Below, piece by piece: positions 35,550 to 43,037 of a stretch of 64,000 nucleotides of DNA (the first letter of the stretch is position 1; the number at the start of each line of letters is the position of its first letter). Source of the DNA: Bdellovibrio sp. SKB1291214 (lineage in GTDB: Bacteria > Bdellovibrionota > Bdellovibrionia > Bdellovibrionales > Bdellovibrionaceae); assembly GCF_002209355.2 (NCBI RefSeq), contig NZ_CP106855.1, forward strand, positions 1,302,001-1,366,000, given 5' to 3'. Under the pieces are notes generated by a model. The model saw only the letters and a program-made list of their open reading frames with translations. It did no database searches and had not been told where the DNA came from. Position numbers and translations under genes: made by a program.

Positions 35550-37169
35550 TTAAGGTTTAACCCACCAGAAGTCTTTACCAACTTCGTATTTGAATGTCTC
35601 TGCAGGCGTGCCCATACGAGATGAATTTGCATAAAATTCATACTTATCGTTGAAAAGGAAGGCATACGGAGCTTCTTCAGCGATCTTTGCGTATACTTTT
35701 TTCAGCATAACAACGCGTTTAGCTTTGTTCGGCTCAACACGAGCTTCGTCAATTAGCTTGTCCACTTCAGCATTTTTGAAACCGATGAAGTTTGAACCAC
35801 CCGGAACTGCGCCAGATGAATGCCAGATTTGTTTTGGATCTGGATCAACGGAACCGCCGCCCCAGCCCATAGTCACGGCGTCGAAGTTCCCTTCATCAAC
35901 CAATTTCAAGAAAGAGTTCCACTCAAGATATTTCAACTCCATATCGATACCGGCTTTTTTCAAGTCTTCACGATACATAGTCCAATATTTTTCAACGTCT
36001 TTATTTGCATAGATCAAAGAGAATTTGAATTCTGCTTTTTTACCGTTGATTGTTTTTTCTAGAACCCCGTTTTTATCAGCGTCTGCCCAGCCAGCCTTAG
36101 CCAAAAGCTCTTGAGCTTTTTTAGGGTTGAACTCAACCGCCTTATTGCCTGGGTTGTATTCAGATTTGATATATACAGCACCGTTCGCAAGGTCAGACAT
36201 GCCGTAACGGAATTTTTTGTTCATTTCTTCGCGGTTAAGCAAGTGAGCTAATGCGAAGCGGACGTTTTTGTCTTGGAAAAGTTCTTTGCGCTGATTCCAA
36301 CCTACGAAACCGTAAGATTTTGGAGCATCATTGGCAACTTTGTGCTTGATGATTGTTTTGCCCCAAGCTGGGCCAGAAGTTTTTTTCATGAAGGATTCGA
36401 TACGTAGATCGATCAAATCCAACTCACCTTTTTCAGCTCTTACCAAAGTTACGTTTTCGTCTTTGAAGAAGCGCATAGTGATGTTTTCGAAGTTGTACAT
36501 GCCTTTGAACGCAGCATCACCGTTACCGTACCATTTATCGAATTTTTTCAATTGGATAACTTGCCCACGGTCAAACTTAGTCAATTGGTAAGGACCTGCA
36601 CAGATCAACTCACGGTTCATTTTTTTAGACTTAGCAACATCACCGTAAATATGTTTTGGAATAACTGTCATTGTCGCAGCAGAGTCGAAATTCTTGAAGT
36701 AAGAATCCTTAGCGTAGAATTTAACAGTTTGTGGATCTACCACTTCAACTTTAGAGATACCTTCGTAGTACGGGCGCATGTGAGCAGCCTCGTAAGCTGG
36801 ATTGAAGATAGCATCGAAAGAGAATTTAACGTCATCAGCAGTTACAGGTTTTCCGTCGTGGAAAACGGCGTTCTTACGAATGTGGAATGTGAAGACTTTA
36901 TTATCTTTGGAGATTTCGAACTTTTCAGCCAAACGAGGCTTCCAATCGTATGTCTCGATATCATGAGTAGCCAATGTGTCACAAACATACCCTTGTACGT
37001 AAGTGGCATAGATATCTGTGCTCGTGATTGGATGAACAGTCGTTGGTTCACCACCAAGGTTATAAACGAAATTTCCGCCTTGTGGTGCATTTGCATTTGG
37101 TGCAGTTGCGAAAGCGGGAGCGGTCAAAGCTGAACTCAAGATGAGTAGCAGAAGAGCCTTCATATTCAT
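35550..37169 (-). CDS. Periplasmic peptide-binding protein, OppA/YejA type
   Basis: 539 residues. The signal peptide ends TAPAFA before TAPNANAPQGG. The solute-binding family 5 signature is present (TYDWKPRLAEKFEISKDNKVFTFHIRKNAVFHDGKPVTADDVKFSF). The ligand is probably oligopeptides, fitting a predator that digests protein. The ATG has GGAGG seven bases upstream. It is the first gene of a three-gene operon with two permeases and divergent from the agmatinase-family gene. Confidence 0.92.
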   Translation of the reverse strand: MNMKALLLLILSSALTAPAFATAPNANAPQGGNFVYNLGGEPTTVHPITSTDIYATYVQGYVCDTLATHDIETYDWKPRLAEKFEISKDNKVFTFHIRKNAVFHDGKPVTADDVKFSFDAIFNPAYEAAHMRPYYEGISKVEVVDPQTVKFYAKDSYFKNFDSAATMTVIPKHIYGDVAKSKKMNRELICAGPYQLTKFDRGQVIQLKKFDKWYGNGDAAFKGMYNFENITMRFFKDENVTLVRAEKGELDLIDLRIESFMKKTSGPAWGKTIIKHKVANDAPKSYGFVGWNQRKELFQDKNVRFALAHLLNREEMNKKFRYGMSDLANGAVYIKSEYNPGNKAVEFNPKKAQELLAKAGWADADKNGVLEKTINGKKAEFKFSLIYANKDVEKYWTMYREDLKKAGIDMELKYLEWNSFLKLVDEGNFDAVTMGWGGGSVDPDPKQIWHSSGAVPGGSNFIGFKNAEVDKLIDEARVEPNKAKRVVMLKKVYAKIAEEAPYAFLFNDKYEFYANSSRMGTPAETFKYEVGKDFWWVKP

Positions 37170-37319
37170 TGTGTATCCTCCAAAGAATTTCGCTGGGAAA
37201 TTGAATAGTTCCCAAAGTGGGCTTAAAATGGGTTATGCGCCAAAAATAATCAAGTTATTGCTCGATTGACACATTGTTTAAATGCTATAAATTCTAGCGC
37301 ATTTTCAAGGAGATAAGCA

Positions 37320-38387
37320 ATGTCTGAAAAGACAGAAAAAACTGCACCTAAATTTGATCCAACGACGACCATTTCTGCTGAATTTGGGATCTTCGGAATC
37401 CCGATGACAGAGGAAGAATCTAAGGTCGTTCTCGTGCCCGTTCCATGGGAAGTTACAACCTCTTACGGAGAGGGCGCTTCACGTGGTCCTCAAATTATCC
37501 GTGACGCCAGCGAACAAATTGACCTTTTCGATATCGAAGTTGGAAAGGCTTATGAAGTTGGTTATCACATGCGCGAGTTGCCAGAGGACCTGATGGCAAT
37601 GAACGACAAATACAAAGCAGTTGCTCAAGAATTAATCAGCATGCGCACAAGCTTGAGCGATGACACTGCGAAAATGGACAAACTTGCGTCAGAAGTTAAT
37701 GCTGCTTGCGAGAAAATGTCACAATGGGTTTACGACCAGTGTTCTGACGTTTTGAAAAAAGGCAAACTTTTGGGCATGGTTGGTGGTGACCATTCAACTC
37801 CATTGGGTGCAATCCGTGCAGTGAGCGATCAATTCAAAGGCGACTTTGGCGTTTTGCACATTGATGCTCACGCGGATTTGCGCGTGGCTTATCAAGGCTT
37901 CAAACAATCTCACGCCTCGATCATGTACAACATAATGACTGATGCAAAGAAGCCAAAAAAACTGGTTCAAGTTGGTATCCGTGACTTCTGCGAGGAAGAA
38001 TATGATTTCTCTGAATCGCGCGAAGACATCAAAACTTTCTATGACTTGGAATTGAAACGCAGAATGCTTAAAGGCGAAACTTGGGAGAAAATCTGCCAAG
38101 ACATCCTGAAAGAACTTCCACAAAATGTTTACATTTCTTTCGACATTGATGGTCTGGATCCAGCGTTCTGCCCTCACACGGGAACTCCAGTTCCTGGTGG
38201 TATGAGTGTTGACCAAATCTTCTTCTTGTTCCGCGAAATCCACGCTTCGGGTCGCAAGATCATCGCGTTCGACTTGAATGAAGTTTCCACGGGTGGTTTA
38301 GAGCCCCACGAAGTTGAATGGGACGGCAACGTAGGCGCTCGCATCCTGTACAAAATGTGCGGCTGGTTGGCGAAATCAAATGCTTAA
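37320..38387 (+). CDS. speB: Ureohydrolase, probable agmatinase
   Basis: 355 residues, longer than typical by an inserted helical segment at about 85-145. Binuclear manganese ligands are seen in GGDHS (155-159), HIDAHAD (His180, Asp182, His184, Asp186) and FDIDGLDP. Agmatinase, arginase and proclavaminate lyase share these motifs. Agmatinase is preferred because speA is in the same region; it would yield putrescine and urea. The ATG follows AAGGAG. The 3' end overlaps the next gene by eight bases. Confidence 0.85.
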   Translation: MSEKTEKTAPKFDPTTTISAEFGIFGIPMTEEESKVVLVPVPWEVTTSYGEGASRGPQIIRDASEQIDLFDIEVGKAYEVGYHMRELPEDLMAMNDKYKAVAQELISMRTSLSDDTAKMDKLASEVNAACEKMSQWVYDQCSDVLKKGKLLGMVGGDHSTPLGAIRAVSDQFKGDFGVLHIDAHADLRVAYQGFKQSHASIMYNIMTDAKKPKKLVQVGIRDFCEEEYDFSESREDIKTFYDLELKRRMLKGETWEKICQDILKELPQNVYISFDIDGLDPAFCPHTGTPVPGGMSVDQIFFLFREIHASGRKIIAFDLNEVSTGGLEPHEVEWDGNVGARILYKMCGWLAKSNA

Positions 38388-38739
38388 GGTTTATGAATAC
38401 GCCAAGTGCTCGACATGTGTAAAAGCCTTGAAGTTTTTGGATGCTAAAAAGGTCCCTTATCAAAAACTTCCGATCGTGGATAAAGCTCCGTCACAAGCGG
38501 AACTTAAAAAGATGCTGTCTGCGCTGAAAGAGCGCGGCGGCTCTATCCGCAATCTCTTTAACACTTCGGGTGTGATGTACAAAGAGATGAAGCTTTCTGA
38601 AAAACTGCCATCTATAACAGAAACGGAAGCGATCAAACTCTTGTCTGAAAACGGTAAACTTGTAAAACGTCCCTTCGTTTTAAGTGACGACGTTGCGCTT
38701 GTGGGCTTCAAAGAAGACGAGTGGAAAAAAGAATTCTAA
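38380..38739 (+). CDS. ArsC/Spx-family thioredoxin-like protein
   Basis: 119 residues, the normal size of YffB/ArsC-like proteins. CSTC at residues 9-12 is the redox-active turn in MLKVYEYAKCSTCVKALKFL. KRPFVLSDD contains the conserved Arg-Pro before the anion loop. Arsenate reductase or an Spx-like regulator is possible, but no ars genes are adjacent. It overlaps the end of the agmatinase gene. Confidence 0.85.
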   Translation: MLKVYEYAKCSTCVKALKFLDAKKVPYQKLPIVDKAPSQAELKKMLSALKERGGSIRNLFNTSGVMYKEMKLSEKLPSITETEAIKLLSENGKLVKRPFVLSDDVALVGFKEDEWKKEF

Positions 38740-38856
38740 TCTGTGTAATCACACGGAAAATCCGAGGCCTCTCATTTTTGGCAGGCCTTTGGTGTCTAAG
38801 CGAGTTTCTTCGCAATTATTTATGCCATAATGGATTTATAAAGAGACGGAGGTTTT

Positions 38857-39009
38857 ATGATCAGCCTCACAGTAGTAATCGTCACCATGGTAGCAATATT
38901 TGGAGCACTATGGATGATTATAAAATTTAATAAAGGTGAAGAGCTCACCAAAGTATATCGCGATAAATATGATAAATCACATCGGCCAATTAATCATAAA
39001 CATGGCTAG
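38857..39009 (+). CDS. Small membrane protein, 50 aa
   Basis: An ATG at 38857 follows ACGGAGG with a five-base spacer. The product begins MISLTVVIVTMVAIFGALWMI, one membrane helix. It then has a charged cytoplasmic tail of about 27 residues rich in Lys, Arg and His (KGEELTKVYRDKYDKSHRP). No family is recognised. The strong ribosome site, single clean transmembrane span and full open frame argue that it is real. It lies convergent to dinB. Confidence 0.62.
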   Translation: MISLTVVIVTMVAIFGALWMIIKFNKGEELTKVYRDKYDKSHRPINHKHG

Positions 39010-39038
39010 CTGATAAAATGAATTAATCGCAATAAAAA

Positions 39039-40109
39039 CTAAATTGCGAATTTAAGTTGGGATGAATCTACAGATTCATCCTTTTTCTTTTCAGAACCTA
39101 AGCGCACTCCAAGTCCAATCAAGCGAACGGCAACAGCTCGGCGATTCCAGGCTTTTTCGAGCAATCGCTCAAAGTCATTTTCTGACGGAATGCCTTGAAT
39201 AACTTCTTCATGAGTGGTGGATTTGAAATCGAAAAACTTTAGTTTCACGACCATACCCTTCACGCGGTCTTGATACTGACCTCGCTCCAAGCGGCCGATG
39301 AAATCCTCGTACAGACCGGGAATGCGGGCTTTGCACTCCTCATAAGTCATTAAGTCTTTATTGTACGTCTCTTCGACTGTGAGTGATTTACGTTCCCATT
39401 CGGTAATGACTTCCCGGTGATCGATACCACGGGCATAGTCATATAAATCCTGGGCTCTAGAACCAAACCATCGGTGAAGCTCTGGGACTGAATATTTTTG
39501 AACGTCACCCAGCGTATGCAATCCTAGGTCGTGCATCTTTTGCGCAGTCACTTTACCCACCCCGAAAATTTTTTCCACTGGAAGCTCTGTCACAAAGGCA
39601 TCGACATCTTGAGGTCGAACCACAAACTGTCCATTTGGTTTTTTCCAGTCACTCGCAATCTTAGCTATAAATTTATTCGGCGCGATTCCAGCTGATGCAG
39701 TGAGATTTAGTTCCGTGAAAATAAGGCGCCGAATTTCCTGCGCGATTAAAGTAGCGCTGCCCCCGAACTCTTTACAATCAGTCACGTCCAAGTAAGCTTC
39801 GTCTAAAGAAAGAGGTTCGATCTTTTTTGTGAAGCGCTCAAAGATTTCACGCACCTTACGACTTTCAGTTTTATATAAATCAAAATGGGGCGGGATCAGA
39901 ATCAATTGCGGGCATAAGCGCACGGCTTGGGAGGAAGGCATAGCTGAGCGAACCCCGAACTTACGGGCCTCATAGCTAGCTGTACAAAGGACACTTCGTG
40001 AATTTGGGGGGCCGCCAATCCCCAAAGGCTTCCCCTTGAGTTCGGGATTATATTTCACCTCGACCGCGGCATAAAAGCAGTCCATATCCACGTGGATAAT
40101 CTTCTTCAT
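39039..40109 (-). CDS. dinB: DNA polymerase IV
   Basis: 356 residues. Metal ligands are Asp8 in VDMD and Asp103-Glu104 in SLDE. The steric-gate region is DCFYAAVE. Little-finger residues follow HhH elements (FGVGKVTAQKMHDLGLHTLGDV). The C-terminal QLKF may be a degenerate sliding-clamp motif. It performs translesion synthesis. The 16-base sequence also found before imuA sits immediately upstream of its ATG, suggesting shared control. Confidence 0.95.
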   Translation of the reverse strand: MKKIIHVDMDCFYAAVEVKYNPELKGKPLGIGGPPNSRSVLCTASYEARKFGVRSAMPSSQAVRLCPQLILIPPHFDLYKTESRKVREIFERFTKKIEPLSLDEAYLDVTDCKEFGGSATLIAQEIRRLIFTELNLTASAGIAPNKFIAKIASDWKKPNGQFVVRPQDVDAFVTELPVEKIFGVGKVTAQKMHDLGLHTLGDVQKYSVPELHRWFGSRAQDLYDYARGIDHREVITEWERKSLTVEETYNKDLMTYEECKARIPGLYEDFIGRLERGQYQDRVKGMVVKLKFFDFKSTTHEEVIQGIPSENDFERLLEKAWNRRAVAVRLIGLGVRLGSEKKKDESVDSSQLKFAI

Positions 40110-40125
40110 TTACATATTATTTACA
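40110..40125. promoter_or_regulatory. Shared operator-like sequence at dinB start
   Basis: TTACATATTATTTACA is identical to 7047-7062 upstream of imuA and directly abuts the dinB start codon (on the minus strand it reads TGTAAATAATATGTAA then ATG). Two direct TGTAA units are spaced by six bases. It probably binds the same repressor as the imu operon. Unlike the imu site, it has no full TTAC-N3-GTAA. Confidence 0.5.
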
Positions 40126-40141
40126 CATTAGAACACAAACG

Positions 40142-40996
40142 TCAAGTCGGGTCCGTCTCTAGGTCTGTAGGGACCTGCTCTGCAGCAGGGCCCACCTGTT
40201 GAACCGGAACAAACTTCGCCGAAATCATGGCGTGAGCTTTCTCGGCAACGGCGCCACGATCCTCGTTGGGGTTAGGATAGATAATATCTAAATACTCGAT
40301 CTCGGCGACCAATGACTTTAATCGCAAAGTCTTCCAGAAATATTCTCCAAAGCTTGCGTCTCCATACCAACAAACTGCATCGCGCCAGCGGGTATTAAAG
40401 GGCTCGCCATTAATACTTCTGAAATTGATCACCACAGGTTGAATCGGAACACCCGCCTCGGTGGCAGCCATCATCAAGGTGCGCTTGAATGGAAGGACCT
40501 TCTCGCCATTTGTGGAAGTCGCCTCAGGATACAAAACAATATTCAGCCCGTCTTTTAACGAACTTGCCAAGCGTTTCATCTCTGCCAAAATTTTAGTGCG
40601 ACTGCGGCGCTCGACGTAAAAGCAACCTGCTAATTCCGTGACGAAACCTAAAAAAGGAGTTTCGCGCATTTCATTTGAAGTAATAAAGGACATGGGTTCG
40701 ATGCCCGCTAAAAGCAAGATATCGACAAAGCCCATATGATTCGCGACTAGCAAACTGCCGTCGTGTTTCTTCGCGGGTTTATTAATGACCGTCAGCTTGA
40801 TCCCTAAGGCGACACGAGCGATCAATCCACAATAGCGGCTGGCATTCGCGGAAAATCTTCTGCGACGTTTATTGCGATCACGGGTCGTCGCTGCGATAAA
40901 GAGCGACGTCACGATGTACGTGAGTAGGAAAGTTAGAAATAAGACTGTTTTGCCAAGGCCACGAAGGGTCGATGTAATAGCTTCCACGTCCACCAT
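40142..40996 (-). CDS. Lyso-phospholipid/ornithine acyltransferase (PlsC family)
   Basis: 284 residues. One N-terminal membrane segment (VLFLTFLLTYIVTSLFIAA) is followed by the PlsC motifs NHMGFVD (residues 86-92, catalytic His and Asp) and PEATSTNG (variant of the EGTRS motif). It adds an acyl chain to a lyso-lipid at the membrane. Because the gene just upstream is OlsB-like, this may be OlsA, making ornithine lipid, rather than the general PlsC. The long basic C-terminal tail is unassigned. Confidence 0.8.
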   Translation of the reverse strand: MVDVEAITSTLRGLGKTVLFLTFLLTYIVTSLFIAATTRDRNKRRRRFSANASRYCGLIARVALGIKLTVINKPAKKHDGSLLVANHMGFVDILLLAGIEPMSFITSNEMRETPFLGFVTELAGCFYVERRSRTKILAEMKRLASSLKDGLNIVLYPEATSTNGEKVLPFKRTLMMAATEAGVPIQPVVINFRSINGEPFNTRWRDAVCWYGDASFGEYFWKTLRLKSLVAEIEYLDIIYPNPNEDRGAVAEKAHAMISAKFVPVQQVGPAAEQVPTDLETDPT

Positions 40997-41075
40997 TATA
41001 GGATGCTTTATGACAAAATGGTCAAGTCACGTTTCATACAAGGGGGATTCTCAGTTTCAACTAAACCAAAGTTGG

Positions 41076-41903
41076 TTAAGAACCCATCTTAAAACGTTTC
41101 CAAAGAGTGCTATTAAGGTCCTCCCGTTGCAGAATCGTCAAGAAGTCTACACAACGGAAATCACGATCCCAAGCAGGCTCACCACCGATGAACGCGCCCG
41201 CCTTTAAGTAAGCGCGACACAACGGTGGCATCAAAGCTTCAGCCTTCTCTCTCTGAGTCTCCGTGAGTGAGTCTTGGTACTGAGCCTTAGCCTCTCTAAT
41301 TTTTGGCATTGAAAAATCCGCCGTGGGGCGAACTTGGAAAACCTCCGCAATGCGGCCTTCACCTTCGAAGTATGCTTGAAGTAAAGCTGCTTCCTCTGGA
41401 TTTTCGGTCATCACGGTGGCGCAACCAAATAGAAATTTGGCATCGGTGGCATTCATGTATTCAGCAATCCCTCGCCACAACATCGAAATAACCGTGCCTC
41501 GGCGAAATTCTTTGTCGATACAGGCACGTCCCAACTCGATTTTTATGCCCGGCTGTTGTAACAAAGTATCAATATTGAATTCATTAGAAGAATAAAAATT
41601 GTTCGTGTGTAAAGAGCAACGGATACGGTAGGTCCCGATCACTTTGCCTGTGCGCTTTTCTTTGATCACCAAGTGGTCGCAGTCGTAATCGTATTCATCG
41701 ATATCTAAGCGTCCTGATTTTTTTCCTAACATCTCAGAGTGAAAGACCTCCCACCGAAGCGCCAAGGCCTCGCGAAGTTCTTCTGTATCAGTCACTGTTT
41801 TTAGAATAAAGGGACCAACTTCCACATTGATATTAACTTTGGATTTAAACTTGTGAAGTTTGTGAGTGCGTAGCTGATAAAAGGATTGAAGTGCTGTAAA
41901 CAT
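41076..41903 (-). CDS. GNAT N-acyltransferase, OlsB-like
   Basis: 275 residues from the ATG ending at 41903, which follows GGAGG; an upstream frame is not supported. LREALALRWEVFHSEMLGK, RLDIDEYDYDCDHLVI and IELGRACIDKEFRRG match the family of ornithine-acyl-ACP N-acyltransferases and autoinducer-synthase-like proteins (COG3176). It probably transfers a 3-hydroxyacyl group onto an amino acid. Paired with the downstream PlsC protein, it suggests phosphate-free ornithine-type lipids. Confidence 0.72.
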   Translation of the reverse strand: MFTALQSFYQLRTHKLHKFKSKVNINVEVGPFILKTVTDTEELREALALRWEVFHSEMLGKKSGRLDIDEYDYDCDHLVIKEKRTGKVIGTYRIRCSLHTNNFYSSNEFNIDTLLQQPGIKIELGRACIDKEFRRGTVISMLWRGIAEYMNATDAKFLFGCATVMTENPEEAALLQAYFEGEGRIAEVFQVRPTADFSMPKIREAKAQYQDSLTETQREKAEALMPPLCRAYLKAGAFIGGEPAWDRDFRCVDFLTILQREDLNSTLWKRFKMGS

Positions 41904-42017
41904 CTTGAATTCCTCCGTTGAATCCAAGAATAGAGTAACGAACATTTTATCTTAACATTGTCAGAAGAAGAACAGTGGAGCTTTAAGATTGTGTTTGGAA
42001 ATAATGGGTGTCTAGAC

Positions 42018-43034
42018 CTACAGAATCAAGGATGCCGCTTTATTTAAGCGATCAAATAAGGATTCCCAACGCTCGCCGACTTGATGTGGTTCTTTATAAA
42101 ACACGATACAGTCTGCACCCTTTAAAGCCACTTCACGAAGTTTTCCGTAAAATTCGCGTGTCGCCAGTAATGGATCATGGGAAAGCTTTAAAACTTCCGC
42201 TTTAGCGATGCCATTCGCAGGCTTGATAATCTTGATGCTTTCGATTTCATCCGGAAGCTGACCTAATTTCTGGTTTACTTCTTTCAGAATATCATCGACA
42301 GCGCGTTTTGAATCCGTACTGACGATCAGTGGGATTGGAGGCATATAATGATGCTTCATGTGTCCTGGAGATTCGCGTTTATCCACTTGTTCGATGAATT
42401 CAAACGTGAATCCTTTTTCCTTGAGGACCTTTTCCAAATCTGATTTCAAGATGTGCCCGCGACGCAGAATCGATAGCTCCACTTTATCGGGACGGTGACG
42501 AACCAAAAGAACTGTCGATTCAATACCGATTTGGCAATCTCCACCATCAACAACGAAAACATTTTCGTTTTTAAACTCAACACGTACGTGAGTTGCTGAC
42601 GTAGGAGAAGTACGACCAAACTTGTTGGCACTCGGTGCAGCCAAGGGAACTCCCACCTCTTCAATCAATCCTAATGCAATAGGATGATTGGGCATACGAA
42701 TACCAACCGATTCCAAACCCGAAGTGATCATAGAGTTGATGGAGTTGTCTTTAGGAAGAATCAAAGTCAAGGGACCAGGCCAGAACACCTCAGCCAAAGC
42801 TTGGGAAGCAGGCCCCCAATAAGCTGTCACCTTTTTGGCCATGTCGATGGATGACACGTGCACGATCAACGGATCGAAAAAAGGACGCTCTTTAGTGGTA
42901 AAAATCTTTTCAATCGCAGAAGGGATGTCGATACGCGCCGCTAAACCGTAAACCGTCTCGGTGGGAAGCCCGATGACTCCCCCTTCTTCAAGAACTTGTT
43001 GGGCTTTCTTTAGAGCGTCGTTTGTCGACATCAT
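42018..43034 (-). CDS. L-threonylcarbamoyladenylate synthase, Sua5 type
   Basis: 338 residues. The YrdC domain (GGVIGLPTETVYGLAARI, KERPFFDPLIVHV, APSANKFGRTSPTSATHV) makes the intermediate for t6A on tRNAs. A C-terminal Sua5 domain of about 120 residues follows a linker with HMKHHYMP, distinguishing it from short TsaC. Start ATG is three bases after the stop of the upstream permease gene, so it is the last gene of that operon. Confidence 0.92.
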   Translation of the reverse strand: MMSTNDALKKAQQVLEEGGVIGLPTETVYGLAARIDIPSAIEKIFTTKERPFFDPLIVHVSSIDMAKKVTAYWGPASQALAEVFWPGPLTLILPKDNSINSMITSGLESVGIRMPNHPIALGLIEEVGVPLAAPSANKFGRTSPTSATHVRVEFKNENVFVVDGGDCQIGIESTVLLVRHRPDKVELSILRRGHILKSDLEKVLKEKGFTFEFIEQVDKRESPGHMKHHYMPPIPLIVSTDSKRAVDDILKEVNQKLGQLPDEIESIKIIKPANGIAKAEVLKLSHDPLLATREFYGKLREVALKGADCIVFYKEPHQVGERWESLFDRLNKAASLIL

Positions 43035-43037
43035 GAA

